The notes beneath the pieces were generated by a model, which saw nothing but the letters and a program-made list of their open reading frames with translations, was not told where the DNA came from and searched no databases. This document shows positions 36,542-45,689 of a DNA stretch of 64,000 bases, piece after piece (positions within the stretch are counted from its first letter, which is position 1; every line of letters starts with the position of its first letter). Location of the stretch: NCBI RefSeq assembly GCF_000828475.1, contig NZ_AP014648.1, positions 1,178,001-1,242,000 on the forward strand. The letters are read 5' to 3'. A program made the translations under genes and the position numbers. This DNA comes from Methyloceanibacter caenitepidi. Its GTDB lineage: Bacteria > Pseudomonadota > Alphaproteobacteria > Rhizobiales > Methyloligellaceae.

Positions 36542-38297
36542 CCAAGTTGTCTTGCTCGACCCAGCCTAGCGGAAGTCTTGCAGCGGACTTCAGCAACCAC
36601 TTCGCCGTTAGCTCCGTCGGCTGACGACCTTCGAGAATGGCCTTGGTGATCTTAGGTGACAGAAAGGCTAAGTTTACGACGCGTGTCACATGGGAGCGGT
36701 CGATGCTTTCGGCTCTTGCGATTTGTTGAATGCTCTGAGCATCCCCGCGGCGTAACCGATCGAGCCAATCATGCGCACGGGTAAGGAGCCCAACCAAGGA
36801 AGGGTCAGGATCGGAGCGCGATTCTTGGTGTCCCGCTACGACCAACTTCGCCTCGACTCCTCGCCGGCGAAACCGCATCGGCACCTCAATCGTGATCGTA
36901 CCAGTGTCCTTCGACCGGTCCGCGGTGACTTGTTCCTGATCAAGCAAAAGCGTTGTTAGAGCCTTCCGACCGATCTCGATCATCACCTTATCTTGCGCAA
37001 CAACGGTGCGCCGCACGAGAGCGGTAATGACTTCTTCTTTGCCTGAAAGAGTGTCAGCCTCACACGCATCAGCCAATTTTGATGCGCGCGCGAGCACAGC
37101 AGAAAACACGTCCGGCGACTTCTTCATTGAAGCCAAGGCATCAAGCACCGCAACGCGGTCTTTCAGAAATGCGGAGAGTTGGTCGAGCGCCAGCTTCTCG
37201 ATTTCGGGCGCGGGAAGCCGCCAGCCTTTGGATTTGAGCCCGGTCTCGTTTTCCTTCTCCGCGGCATTGACCTTGTTGCCGGTCCCTGCCGGGGGCGTCA
37301 GGAGCGACCGCTCGACATAGTACCGGTACCGGCGGCCGTGGTTGACCGCATGAGAGGGCGTGAAGGGAACGCCCTCCGCCGTGAATAGGAGACCTGCGAG
37401 CAGGCTCGGGTGCTTCGAGCTGGTCCGACCGCGTTGGCGACCGGCATTGGTGGCGAGGAGAGCCTGGACTTTCTCCCAAGTCTCAGTCTCGACGATGGCG
37501 TCATGTTCTCCGTCGTAGCTGGTTTCGCGGTGCGGAATGCGGCCGATGTAGATCGGACTCGAGAGGATGCGGTAGAGGTGCCCGCGGCTGAAGGCGCTGC
37601 CGCCCAATCGACGTCCATCGGTGAGAGTCCGGACCTTAGTCTTGAGGCCGAGACGGTGTATCTCCTCTTGGAGCTTTCGGACGCTGCCCAGTTCGAGATA
37701 GAGCGCAAATAGCCGCCTGACTGTCTGAGCCTCTTCGGCATTGATCCTAAGCTTCCTGTCGACTGCGTCGTAGCCAAGCGGCACGGCGCCACCCATCCAC
37801 ATGCCCTTCTTCTTGGAGGCTGAGATCTTGTCGCGGATACGTTCGCTCGTGACCTCGCGCTCGAACTGGGCGAAGGAGAGCAAAACGTTGAGGGTGAGCC
37901 GACCCATGGATGTGGTGGTGTTGAAAGCCTGCGTCACCGAGACGAAGGACACGCCCTTGGCGTCGAAGGCTTCCACGATCTTCGCAAAGTCAAACAGGGA
38001 TCGCGTCAGTCGGTCGATCTTGTAGACGACGACGGTATCCACCTTGCCTGCTGCAATATCTACGAGAAGGCGCTTGAGCGCGGGGCGGTCCATGGTCCCA
38101 CCGGAATACCCGCCATCATCATAGTGGGTGGACAGAGCATGCCACCCTTCGTGGCGCTGGCTGGCGATATAGGATTCGCAAGCTTCACGCTGGGCGTGGA
38201 GCGAGTTGAACTCCTGCTCGAGTCCTTCGTCGGACGACTTGCGGGTGTAGATCGCGCATCGAGTGCGCTGAGTTCGTTCTCTTGCTGCCTTAGCCAT
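36525..38297 (-). CDS. Large serine recombinase (site-specific integrase)
   Basis: 590 aa. The resolvase-type catalytic domain (about 12-160) has CAIYTRKSSDE with the nucleophile S21 or S22 and KIDRLTRS with catalytic Arg. The recombinase domain follows (PLGYDAVDRKLRINAEEA), then a zinc-ribbon-like LLAGLLF region lacking obvious paired cysteines, and a C-terminal helical domain with an HTH-like SIQQIARAESIDRSHVTRVV. It likely integrates and excises the element in which it lies. Its 5' end overlaps the DUF2924 gene by 8 nt, making a three-gene unit with DUF2924 and DUF3489. Confidence 0.9.
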   Translation of the reverse strand: MAKAARERTQRTRCAIYTRKSSDEGLEQEFNSLHAQREACESYIASQRHEGWHALSTHYDDGGYSGGTMDRPALKRLLVDIAAGKVDTVVVYKIDRLTRSLFDFAKIVEAFDAKGVSFVSVTQAFNTTTSMGRLTLNVLLSFAQFEREVTSERIRDKISASKKKGMWMGGAVPLGYDAVDRKLRINAEEAQTVRRLFALYLELGSVRKLQEEIHRLGLKTKVRTLTDGRRLGGSAFSRGHLYRILSSPIYIGRIPHRETSYDGEHDAIVETETWEKVQALLATNAGRQRGRTSSKHPSLLAGLLFTAEGVPFTPSHAVNHGRRYRYYVERSLLTPPAGTGNKVNAAEKENETGLKSKGWRLPAPEIEKLALDQLSAFLKDRVAVLDALASMKKSPDVFSAVLARASKLADACEADTLSGKEEVITALVRRTVVAQDKVMIEIGRKALTTLLLDQEQVTADRSKDTGTITIEVPMRFRRRGVEAKLVVAGHQESRSDPDPSLVGLLTRAHDWLDRLRRGDAQSIQQIARAESIDRSHVTRVVNLAFLSPKITKAILEGRQPTELTAKWLLKSAARLPLGWVEQDNLATCNE

Positions 38298-38796
38298 CTG
38301 CTGGTGCCTTCTCGGTACGTCGCTTCAGTCCGAAGAAGGCCCAACCGTTCCAGTTGGTGCCGGTGATGGCGCGAGCGACAGCGGTGAGGCTTGGATAGGT
38401 TTCGCCGCGCCAGGCGAAGCCCTTATCAAGCACGAGCACCTCGTACACCTCGCCATGCCACTCGCGGAACAGCTTTGAGCCCTTGCTCAACTGACGCCGT
38501 TGCGGTCCAGACGCCTTGCCGCTCGCGCGACCGGCCCTTTCGAGGAGCCGCAGCGTTTTGGTATCCAGGCCGCCATAGACCTCCGCCTGGAGCCCATAAG
38601 CGACCGCTCGGACGAGGAATGCGCGGCTCGCGTGGCCCGGCACCTGAGGGCTCCATAACCGGCGCCACTCGGCCTCGAGTTCAGCCCGCGGACAGTCGGG
38701 CAGGGCACGCACCCGCACGACGAGATCCGCCTCGACTTGAGCGGTAACGCGCCCACGCCGTCGAACGCGCGGTAGAGCGGGATTTGACCGCGACAC
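38290..38796 (-). CDS. DUF2924 protein
   Basis: 168 aa from a GTG at 38796, chosen because it begins 5 nt after the DUF3489 stop. The core ELEAEWRRLW, FLVRAVAYGLQAE and the C-terminal AWRGETYPSLTAVARAITG--WNGWAFFGL are the DUF2924 hallmarks. The latter resembles a small DNA-binding repeat. It overlaps the recombinase start by 8 nt. Constant pairing with serine recombinases suggests a directionality or accessory factor; this is inferred. Confidence 0.8.
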   Translation of the reverse strand: MSRSNPALPRVRRRGRVTAQVEADLVVRVRALPDCPRAELEAEWRRLWSPQVPGHASRAFLVRAVAYGLQAEVYGGLDTKTLRLLERAGRASGKASGPQRRQLSKGSKLFREWHGEVYEVLVLDKGFAWRGETYPSLTAVARAITGTNWNGWAFFGLKRRTEKAPADG

Positions 38797-38800
38797 GACA

Positions 38801-39427
38801 CTAGGCCTTAGGGGCTTTGGCCGGTGCGATGTGGTAGCGGCGCATGCCGCTTTTGCTGACCTCGGAGGTAAGCGGCAGCTTGAGCTTCTTCTTGACGACG
38901 CCTGAGAAGAAACCACGTACCGAATGCGGCTGCCAGCCAGTCTCGGCGACGATGTCGCCGATGGTAGCGCCCGACTTCCGGCGCAGCATCTTGATCACGG
39001 TCCCCTGTGTGCCTTGCGAGGGCGCTGCGCGCTTCTTGGGCTTGGCGGACAAAGTCTTCCGCGGCTTGCTGCGCGGTCCAGCTGCCGTCTTAAGTCGGCG
39101 GGGTAGACTTGCCGTCGCTTGCGAGGACTTGGTCTCCTTCGTCTCGCCGATGCCGATGGCGAGAAGTCCACTCTTGGTGATGAAAAGGCCAAGAGGACGG
39201 CCGTCCTTGTCGCGGCGCCACTCGGGTGCGCCGTTGTCGATTTGCTTTTCCTCGGCCAGCTTTCGTTTGCACAGAATGTCGATCATGACCCGGTTTTGAG
39301 CTGCGCCTTTTGCGGCCAAACTTTCCGGCAACGGCAGAAGTGAGCCGTCTGGGCGTTGCGCGGCAGCGTTGAGGATAACGAGCTGCGTGTCGCTGAGTTT
39401 GGCTTTGGGCGAATTCATCTTGGCCAT
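38801..39427 (-). CDS. DUF3489 protein
   Basis: 208 aa from the ATG at 39427, supported by GGAGG 6 nt upstream; longer starts are unlikely. The N-terminal KLSDTQLVILNAAAQRPDGS part is a winged-helix-like segment, a basic linker follows (about 110-140), and the C-terminal GTVIKMLRRKSGATIGDI block with GWQPHSVRGFFSG is the DUF3489 domain. It is probably DNA-binding. First gene of the DUF3489-DUF2924-recombinase unit. Confidence 0.8.
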   Translation of the reverse strand: MAKMNSPKAKLSDTQLVILNAAAQRPDGSLLPLPESLAAKGAAQNRVMIDILCKRKLAEEKQIDNGAPEWRRDKDGRPLGLFITKSGLLAIGIGETKETKSSQATASLPRRLKTAAGPRSKPRKTLSAKPKKRAAPSQGTQGTVIKMLRRKSGATIGDIVAETGWQPHSVRGFFSGVVKKKLKLPLTSEVSKSGMRRYHIAPAKAPKA

Positions 39428-39737
39428 TCTTGCCTCCATCGTGGCGCACCGGCCCGATGCCGGCGCTTCCACCGGCCACAGCCCGGCTAGGAGGCCAGGG
39501 GAGGACATTGACGGGGGCTATCACCCGTCACTAGGTCAGCAGCATGCACGCTCTGTTGGGCGTGGAAGTCCAGTCGATTCTTCGGCCGGCAATAGCGATG
39601 CCAAGACCTCTAACCCATAAAGATCATTAAGCTCAGCGGCCGGGGCCGGATAGGCTGCACGGCAACCATTTGTTTGGATCGAACCGGCACGTTGTAGCGG
39701 ACACGAGCCAGGAGTCTCAGCGAGAGCTTTTCATGTC
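39428..39737. other. Intergenic region between divergent element genes
   Basis: About 310 bases holding the promoters of the recombinase unit (minus) and the thermonuclease-like gene (plus). I see no strong operator or gene. Confidence 0.4.
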
Positions 39738-40301
39738 ATGGCGCACATTATCCGACCCAACTTTCGTCGGCAGCGCAGCCGTCCGCGGCGCAATCAGCAC
39801 CGGCGAAGCTGGCTGAGAAGTTACTACGTTCGAGAAGGTTTTCTTGTACTAGCGATCCTCGCGGTGCTCTGCGCGGCTTACTACATCAATGAGAACCGGA
39901 GTATCGGGCGCCCGATGTCGGACGCTGGCGGGATTGACGTGATAGATGGCGACACCGTGCGCAGTGGCAACCAGAGCTATCGTCTCGTTGGTTTCAACAC
40001 GCCAGAGACTGGCTGGCGGGCGAAGTGCAGCCACGAACGCGTTGTCGCAACCAAAGCCAAGGCGCGCCTTCAGGAACTGGTCGCGGACGGAGGCGTGGAT
40101 CTCCAACGCGTTGCGTGTGCCTGTTCGGCTGGAACAGAAGGCACCAACGCCTGCAATGCGGGCCGGCTTTGCGCGAGGCTGAAGGTCGACGGTCGAGACG
40201 TCGGCAGGATGCTGATCTCCGAGGGACTGGCAGAGCGCTATGTTTGTGGCGCCACGACATGTCCGCTACGCCGAAACTGGTGTAGGCCAGGCGCGCCTTA
40301 G
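39738..40301 (+). CDS. Membrane-anchored thermonuclease (SNase-like) protein
   Basis: 187 aa. A basic N-terminus is followed by one membrane segment (about 33-50), so the rest is likely periplasmic. The SNase fold is shown by VIDGDTVR, YRLVGFNTPET, and later LISEGLAERYV. Active-site residues are partly recognisable (Asp of DGDT, Arg of YRLVG, Glu of PET). The C-terminus is cysteine-rich (CACSAG, CNAGRLC, CGATTCPLRRNWC), which is unusual. It may degrade incoming DNA or be a non-catalytic relative. Confidence 0.65.
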   Translation: MAHIIRPNFRRQRSRPRRNQHRRSWLRSYYVREGFLVLAILAVLCAAYYINENRSIGRPMSDAGGIDVIDGDTVRSGNQSYRLVGFNTPETGWRAKCSHERVVATKAKARLQELVADGGVDLQRVACACSAGTEGTNACNAGRLCARLKVDGRDVGRMLISEGLAERYVCGATTCPLRRNWCRPGAP

Positions 40302-40520
40302 ACTCTGACGGCAAACCAGGTCATCCAGGCCATCGCCTTCCAGGACGGCGTTAGCCGCAATAAGGAATGGGTTGAGCTCAACCCTGTGGGAGGGGGTGGG
40401 CTTCGACACAGAATCTTCGTCTGGGACCTGGTTGTCGTTGGCGTTCTAGATGGCAGTGAGGTTCAGGGCCTAAAACGCCTCGTAGAGCGGCCAGCGGAGT
40501 TCTGCAGTCCAAAGGGGATT

Positions 40521-40787
40521 TTACCCCAGACGCTTCATAAGCGTTCGGAGAAGCCGGACTGGGTCGGCGTCTAATACGCGGGCAATGACCAGAAACTCCA
40601 AGACATCGATGCGCCGCTCTCCACCCTCGTATTTGGCCACAAACGACTGAGGCTTCTTCAGACGCTCGGCCACCTCCCATTGGGTTAGGCCGGCACGCTT
40701 TCGAGCTTCGAGCAGGAGTTGCCCGAAAGCCTTCTGCGCGTCGCTGTGAACAGACTTTACTAAGCCATGCTGCCGAGGGGTCATCAA
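40521..40787 (-). CDS. XRE-family helix-turn-helix regulator
   Basis: 88 aa, one HTH_3 domain: FGQLLLEARKRAGLTQWEVA followed by the recognition helix KPQSFVAKYEGGERRI. It is typical of element-encoded repressors. Between it and the thermonuclease gene (40302-40520) nothing is seen. Confidence 0.8.
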   Translation of the reverse strand: MMTPRQHGLVKSVHSDAQKAFGQLLLEARKRAGLTQWEVAERLKKPQSFVAKYEGGERRIDVLEFLVIARVLDADPVRLLRTLMKRLG

Positions 40788-40888
40788 GGCGGCAGGCTGA
40801 TCCTAATAATGAATTATCCCAAAAGTGGATACTTGCCGCGAAGCAAGTTATGGGTCCGACCGGAGTGGCAAATTCGGAGGATAACCCA

Positions 40889-41467
40889 ATGGCGACCGCC
40901 GCAGGCGATGAGGGGATTGAATCGCGACATCCGGGTGCGGGTAGGGGACCCCTGCCAAGGCACGGCTATCTCGCGCTACGGCAGCGCTATGAGCCGCAAA
41001 GCGTCGGCCTTATTGTCGTCGCCGAGTCGCCACCTCAGTCGGGAGAGTATTTCTACGATCCCACCGGTAGGGTTACAGAGCCGCTTTTCGCGGCGCTCAT
41101 GAAGGCACTAGGCATTTGTCCGAGCACAAAAGCGTGCGGGCTACGCGCATTCCAGCAACAAGGCTGGGTCTTGGTCGATGCGACCTACGAGCCGGTGGAC
41201 AAGATGAGCAATACGCGGCGTGACGCGGTCATCATCCGCGACTACCCGTTGCTTCGCGATGACCTCATGAATTTGGCGCCTGATCGGTCGGTGCCGGTAA
41301 TCCTGATCAAGGCGAATATATGTAGGCTCCTGGAGCCGATGCTCTCGGCCGACGGCTTCAATGTCGTCAATCGAGGGGGGAGCATTCCATTTCCGAGTCA
41401 TGGTTGGCAGCGGGTTTTTGGACATAAATTCGCCGCCACTTTGAAGGCAGCCGAAGTCTCGGCGTAA
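40889..41467 (+). CDS. Protein of unknown function, UDG-like fold possible
   Basis: About 192 aa from the ATG at 40889. The segment SVGLIVVAESPPQSG--YFYDPTG is reminiscent of uracil-DNA glycosylase-like proteins, but catalytic residues cannot be assigned, so this is only a hint. The N-terminal SRHPGAGRGP is typical of translated intergenic repeats in this group of bacteria, so the true start may lie later. It converges with the terminase operon. Confidence 0.4.
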   Translation: MATAAGDEGIESRHPGAGRGPLPRHGYLALRQRYEPQSVGLIVVAESPPQSGEYFYDPTGRVTEPLFAALMKALGICPSTKACGLRAFQQQGWVLVDATYEPVDKMSNTRRDAVIIRDYPLLRDDLMNLAPDRSVPVILIKANICRLLEPMLSADGFNVVNRGGSIPFPSHGWQRVFGHKFAATLKAAEVSA

Positions 41468-41497
41468 AAAGAGGCCAGGGCCACTTGGGCCCTGGCC
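41466..41497 (-). terminator. Rho-independent terminator of the terminase operon
   Basis: GGCCAGGGCC (41473-41482) and GGCCCTGGCC (41488-41497) form a perfect 10-bp stem with a 5-nt loop. Read on the minus strand it is followed by TCTTTTTACG. It ends transcription coming from terL. Confidence 0.85.
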
Positions 41498-41526
41498 TTC
41501 AAACCGCATCTCCGGCGCCGCCGGCG

Positions 41527-42927
41527 TCAGTGTAGGTTGTCCAGCGTGTAGCCGGAAAATTTGTGGGCGAGCGCCTGGCTCATACTGTCGACCTGGTCGT
41601 CGTGCTTGCCATGGGGAAAGGCGAGAAGTTCGGCGAGCAAGTCGGGTATGAATGGCGCATCCTTCGGAAAGTGCACGTGCCCGGCTTCGAATTTTGAGGT
41701 TTGGATAAAGAGCCGGGTTTCTTTATCTCTTTCCACCGGAACGGCCTTGACCCTATGTCGACCCATCGAGCGCAGCTCTTGGGCCAGCGCAATGCCGGCG
41801 GATGCATCTTCAATGACGATCAGAGTGGGCTCGTAGCGCTGGGCAAGTGCCAACGCCTTGTCGCGCAATTGCGGGAAATTGTATCGGCCACGTTCCATAT
41901 TTAGGAGATAGTAGTGGCCGTCCTGAACCTGCCAGGCGCTGAAGGCTGAATAGCTGTTTTGCGGGCCATCCTTGCTGGCCGCATCGATGCTCAGAAGCAC
42001 TTTGGTCTTGGTCGTACGTTCAGGTGGCCTGTCATACCAACACAGCCAATTCCTTAGGACCGTGGCGCCGCCCTCTGGGATAGGCGCCTGCTGGTACTGC
42101 GCGCCGAAGTCATAGCTCCCGAGGTCCTTCTGAAGGCCCCTAAGGGTTTCGAGCGACTCATGCTCGGGATGCAGCGCGGTCCCGGCACGGCGGGTATGGA
42201 ACTCGTCGTCGCCGATCGGCACTTGCTCGTCGACTTCGGCGATCGCCGGCAGGCTCAGGACCTCCCATTGATCGGAACTGCCCATCAGATGACCCGAGAG
42301 GTCGTCCATGTGGACGCGTTGTGTCACGACGATAATAGCACCCGTCTCCTTGTTATCGAGCCGCGATACGAGTGTATTGGAGAACCACTGATTGAGACTA
42401 TCGCGACGCACCTTCGACTGAGCGTCCACCGGCTTTTGGGGGTCGTCGAGGATGATCATGTTGCCGCCGAGCCCGGTGAGGACGCCGCCGACCGACGTAG
42501 CTTTGCGGAATCCCTTCAAGGTCGTCGTGGCCTCGTCGTCGAGGCTACGACTCAGCCGCATCTGCGAAAAGGCGCGGGCATACCAAGGCGACTCGACGAT
42601 CGATCGGAAATCACGGGCGTGCTTCAAGGACAGCTCGCTACCGTAGCTGATCGAGAAAATGCGCTGCCGTGGATCGTGCCCAAGAACGAACGCCGGAAAT
42701 GCCACGGACACCGTGATCGATTTCAGATGGCGGGGTGGCATGTTGATGATGAGGCGATTGATCTCGCCGCGACGAACGCGCTCAAGCTGATAGGCGATGG
42801 CGCGAATATGCCAGTTAGGCAGAAACGGCATGCCGGGATTGAGCGTGAGCATGCTGTGCTTCAAGAAGCTCTCGAAGTCGGTCAGCAAGGCGAAGTCAAG
42901 CAAGTCGCGTTCGGTTATCTCATTCAT
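41527..42927 (-). CDS. terL: Phage terminase large subunit (TIGR01630-like)
   Basis: 466 aa. The ATPase domain shows a P-loop variant MPPRHLKS (residues 63-70) and a Walker B MIILDDPQ (D161-D162). The RNase-H-like nuclease starts at LLSIDAASKDG (D315), with later acidic residues in IVIEDASAG and HDDQVDS. All core catalytic elements appear intact. Terminases package DNA into capsids, but no capsid or portal gene is present in the element. It could therefore use a helper phage's capsid or have a different role. It starts 4 nt after the DUF5681 stop. Confidence 0.88.
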   Translation of the reverse strand: MNEITERDLLDFALLTDFESFLKHSMLTLNPGMPFLPNWHIRAIAYQLERVRRGEINRLIINMPPRHLKSITVSVAFPAFVLGHDPRQRIFSISYGSELSLKHARDFRSIVESPWYARAFSQMRLSRSLDDEATTTLKGFRKATSVGGVLTGLGGNMIILDDPQKPVDAQSKVRRDSLNQWFSNTLVSRLDNKETGAIIVVTQRVHMDDLSGHLMGSSDQWEVLSLPAIAEVDEQVPIGDDEFHTRRAGTALHPEHESLETLRGLQKDLGSYDFGAQYQQAPIPEGGATVLRNWLCWYDRPPERTTKTKVLLSIDAASKDGPQNSYSAFSAWQVQDGHYYLLNMERGRYNFPQLRDKALALAQRYEPTLIVIEDASAGIALAQELRSMGRHRVKAVPVERDKETRLFIQTSKFEAGHVHFPKDAPFIPDLLAELLAFPHGKHDDQVDSMSQALAHKFSGYTLDNLH

Positions 42928-42931
42928 GGGA

Positions 42932-43354
42932 CTACTCCTTCACAGGTCGGGAATTTGCGGGGAAGCGTTTCGCGAACTCTTCAAGGATCGACTTCTCGTC
43001 GTGGCTGAGCGGTTCGCCGTGCTCAGTCTCGACGCTTTCAATCAGGCGATAGCGGTTCAGGAGAAAAGCCATCGCCTTGAGGTCGCCTTTGAGGGCCGCC
43101 TCGAGGCATCGAAGATAGAGACCCTCTAGCCTTGAGACCTTGCGCGCGCGCCCGCCTTCGCGAACCTCTATGCGCTGGTGCATGATCTCGCGGAGGATGG
43201 TGGATTCATTCTTGGCCCCCTTCGGCCGTCCCTTCGGATTGCCGCTTTGGCCAGGCTTGAACTGGTGCTTCTTAGGTGGCTTGCCGTACCCAGTGTCATA
43301 GCCATCGCCGGCATTCTTGGTCCGCGCCTTCTTCGAGTTGTTGGGCTTGATCAT
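42932..43354 (-). CDS. DUF5681 protein, possible small terminase
   Basis: 140 aa. The HQFKPGQSGNPKGRPKGAKN block is the DUF5681 signature, followed by a helical part (about 65-110). It lies directly upstream of terL and overlaps the methyltransferase stop by 4 nt, as expected for a small terminase or DNA-recognition partner. The functional assignment is contextual. Confidence 0.72.
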   Translation of the reverse strand: MIKPNNSKKARTKNAGDGYDTGYGKPPKKHQFKPGQSGNPKGRPKGAKNESTILREIMHQRIEVREGGRARKVSRLEGLYLRCLEAALKGDLKAMAFLLNRYRLIESVETEHGEPLSHDEKSILEEFAKRFPANSRPVKE

Positions 43355-44760
43355 GAGCGACGACCTTTCGAGGGCTGGGGAATATTGCCTGTAGCGGCGG
43401 TAAGCTCATCAAAGGTTTGGCCGGTGCTTTCGAGAGTCGCGTCGCGTTTCGTCAGTTTCTGCCAACGCCGGATCGCTACATCGGCGTAATGCGGGTCGAT
43501 CTCCAGGCAGAAAGCCCGGCGCCCGGTCTGCTCGGCAGCGATAATGGTTGTCCCGGAGCCTGCGAAGGCGTCGAGGACGATCGATCCACGGCGAGAGCAG
43601 TCCCGCATGGCATCGGCGATCATGGCGACCGGCTTCACCGTCGGGTGCATCTTGAGTTCGTCCATGCGGCCCGCTCGGAACGTGTTCACGCCGGCATAGC
43701 GCCATACGTTCGAGCGATTGCGACCGCCAGCCCCAAGACCAAAATTGTTCAGATGGGGCGCCTGGCCATGTTTGAACACGAAAACAAACTCGTGCTCGCT
43801 TCGATAGAAGCTACCTTGACCGGCATTGTTCTTGACCCACACGCACACATTCTTGAGTTCGTCGAAGGCGTCGGTGCCAGCGGACGTGAGATCGGCGATA
43901 TGGCGCCAGTCCATGAAGACGTAGTGGATGGCGCCGTCGATCGAGTTGTCGGCACAAAGTCCAAGTGTTTCCTTGAGAAACGCCTCGAACTCGGCAGAGG
44001 TCATCTCACCTGACGCGCAGGCAAACTCGCGTCGCTTGATGCGGCCGCGGCCACCAACATTTCCCTGGATGCGGACATTATACGGCGGGTCGTGGATGCC
44101 CATCTCGGCGATCTCACCGCCCATGAGCTGCGCGAAGGCCGTCTCATCCCGCGCGTCACCGACTAGAAGCCGATGGCGGCCCAACACGAATAGGGCACCG
44201 GCCCAAGACACGGCGGGGCCTTCCAGCGGCTCGACTTCCTCATCGATAGGGTCGGCGGTGCCGTCGGCGATGCTGTCGAAAACCATATCGATCTCTGCCG
44301 GCTCGAACCCGGTGATTGACAGATCGAGGCCAATCTCCGGCAGGGCCAGTTCGAGTTCGCCGAGCTCGAGCGACAGGATCTCGAGATCCCAGGCACTCTT
44401 GGTTGCGAGTTGGTTGTCGGCGAGCGCGTAAGCCCGGAGTTCTGTCTCCGAAAGATGCGAGACCCGGATGACCGGGATACGCTTCAGCCCAAGCTTCTTT
44501 GCTGCGCCCCATACGACATGGCCGGCAACGATCCGGCTCTGCTCGTCGATCACGACAGGCTTGATCACCCCGAACTGGAGTATCGAATTCGCGACGGCTT
44601 CTTCTTGCGCCTTGTTATGGGCACGTGCGTTCCGCTTGGCCGCCTTGAGGGACGCAGGCGAGAGCATCTCCACCATCCATGGCAGCTTCGCTGCAAGCGG
44701 AGAAGTAGAAACCCTATTTTGGGTTTCAATTGCGCGAGACTTTTTCAAACGTTTCGACAT
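43351..44760 (-). CDS. ParB-domain DNA methyltransferase (N6A/N4C)
   Basis: 469 aa. The N-terminal ParB/sulfiredoxin-like domain (about 35-120) includes IVAGHVVW. The methyltransferase domain has catalytic DPPY (224-227) and the SAM-binding DAFAGSGTT near residue 415, an order seen in beta-class amino-methyltransferases. Without a restriction partner it is probably a solitary modification enzyme of the element, protecting against host restriction. First gene of the methyltransferase-DUF5681-terL operon. Confidence 0.85.
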   Translation of the reverse strand: MSKRLKKSRAIETQNRVSTSPLAAKLPWMVEMLSPASLKAAKRNARAHNKAQEEAVANSILQFGVIKPVVIDEQSRIVAGHVVWGAAKKLGLKRIPVIRVSHLSETELRAYALADNQLATKSAWDLEILSLELGELELALPEIGLDLSITGFEPAEIDMVFDSIADGTADPIDEEVEPLEGPAVSWAGALFVLGRHRLLVGDARDETAFAQLMGGEIAEMGIHDPPYNVRIQGNVGGRGRIKRREFACASGEMTSAEFEAFLKETLGLCADNSIDGAIHYVFMDWRHIADLTSAGTDAFDELKNVCVWVKNNAGQGSFYRSEHEFVFVFKHGQAPHLNNFGLGAGGRNRSNVWRYAGVNTFRAGRMDELKMHPTVKPVAMIADAMRDCSRRGSIVLDAFAGSGTTIIAAEQTGRRAFCLEIDPHYADVAIRRWQKLTKRDATLESTGQTFDELTAATGNIPQPSKGRRS

Positions 44761-44854
44761 GGGTCACCTCAATGTACTGAGTGGAGGGGAGGCGGGAACA
44801 GCAAAGCAAACCAACGACTGCCCGGCCGATCGCGTCGCAATGTCGGTGCAGGGA

Positions 44855-45505
44855 TCATGCGCTGCCCCGTCCGCGCTTGCTCGGCGTCGTCTTTGACAGG
44901 ACGGCCTGCAGATCGTGCGCCAGTCGCGTGAGTTCGATGACCGTCGAAGAGATTCCGGCTTCCCGGCGAAGGAAAGGCATCAGCTCTTGATCTTCGAGCA
45001 CGGCCACCTCGCGAGACCCGTCCGCAGCGTGGTCGACCGGCGGCCCTTTCCTTGAAGCGATCACGAGTGAAACGGCTCGGGTTGTTAGGACCGCTAGGTC
45101 TCCTGGCTTAGCTGACTGCATGATCTTTTGCCGGTCGAATAGCTCGGCGGTATCCCAATTTAGTATCTCGGCATGCTTTGGCTCGAGTAAAGGGCGAGCG
45201 CGACGCAGAATCTTGACCGCGGCGCGCTGCGGCCATCCATGCTGCAAAAGATTCGCGCCGAGAAGCAGGGCGAATGCTTCATACGGCGAGAAAAGCACCT
45301 CAGATCCTCGCCCGGGAGCTTCGCTTGAAAAGAAAGCGTAGTTCGACTTCTCCGGATCGTTGGAGCGCGGACTGCGTTTCAAGATGCGATCGGTATCAAG
45401 GAGGCGCTTCGCAGCTATCCTCAGTGCCTCGCTCGGAGAAGGGCCCTCGCCGCGAGTCACTGAGATGGCCTCCAAGACCTGATTGCGCTTATAGCTTTCC
45501 ATTGG
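44855..45505 (-). CDS. Element-encoded protein of unknown function
   Basis: 216 aa from the ATG at 45505 (MESYKRNQVLEAIS); an upstream ATG at 45556 is less likely. The N-terminus looks like a small HTH (QVLEAISVTRGEGPSPSEAL--AAKRLLDTD), in the style of element-encoded DNA-binding proteins. No catalytic motif is visible. It is transcribed ahead of the methyltransferase. Confidence 0.5.
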   Translation of the reverse strand, partial: PMESYKRNQVLEAISVTRGEGPSPSEALRIAAKRLLDTDRILKRSPRSNDPEKSNYAFFSSEAPGRGSEVLFSPYEAFALLLGANLLQHGWPQRAAVKILRRARPLLEPKHAEILNWDTAELFDRQKIMQSAKPGDLAVLTTRAVSLVIASRKGPPVDHAADGSREVAVLEDQELMPFLRREAGISSTVIELTRLAHDLQAVLSKTTPSKRGRGSA

Positions 45506-45689
45506 AGTATTAATCCAGGTTTCAAATAGAATATAGGCGGACAGGCAACTTTGCACAAGAGAGGGAAATATCAGTGGAATTAGTTAGTTAGGAGGAGGTG
45601 GGCGCGATTCATGGATGCCGTGACGTAGCGCACACGAGCCGATGTCCGGATTTGGGCGCGATGCAGATATGGATTGTGACACGGTCGGC

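Larger units (their letters stand above)
32600..45680. mobile_element. Integrated element with serine recombinase, terminase and defence genes (approximate bounds)
   Basis: Everything between mocA (ends 32558) and the ModE box (45785) is foreign to the molybdenum genes on both sides. It includes a large serine recombinase with DUF2924/DUF3489, a Lamassu-like pair, terminase, DUF5681, a ParB-methyltransferase and ORFans. Ends are estimated from gene content; I could not find matching attachment sequences by eye. No capsid, portal, tail, lysis or replication genes are present. Confidence 0.6.
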
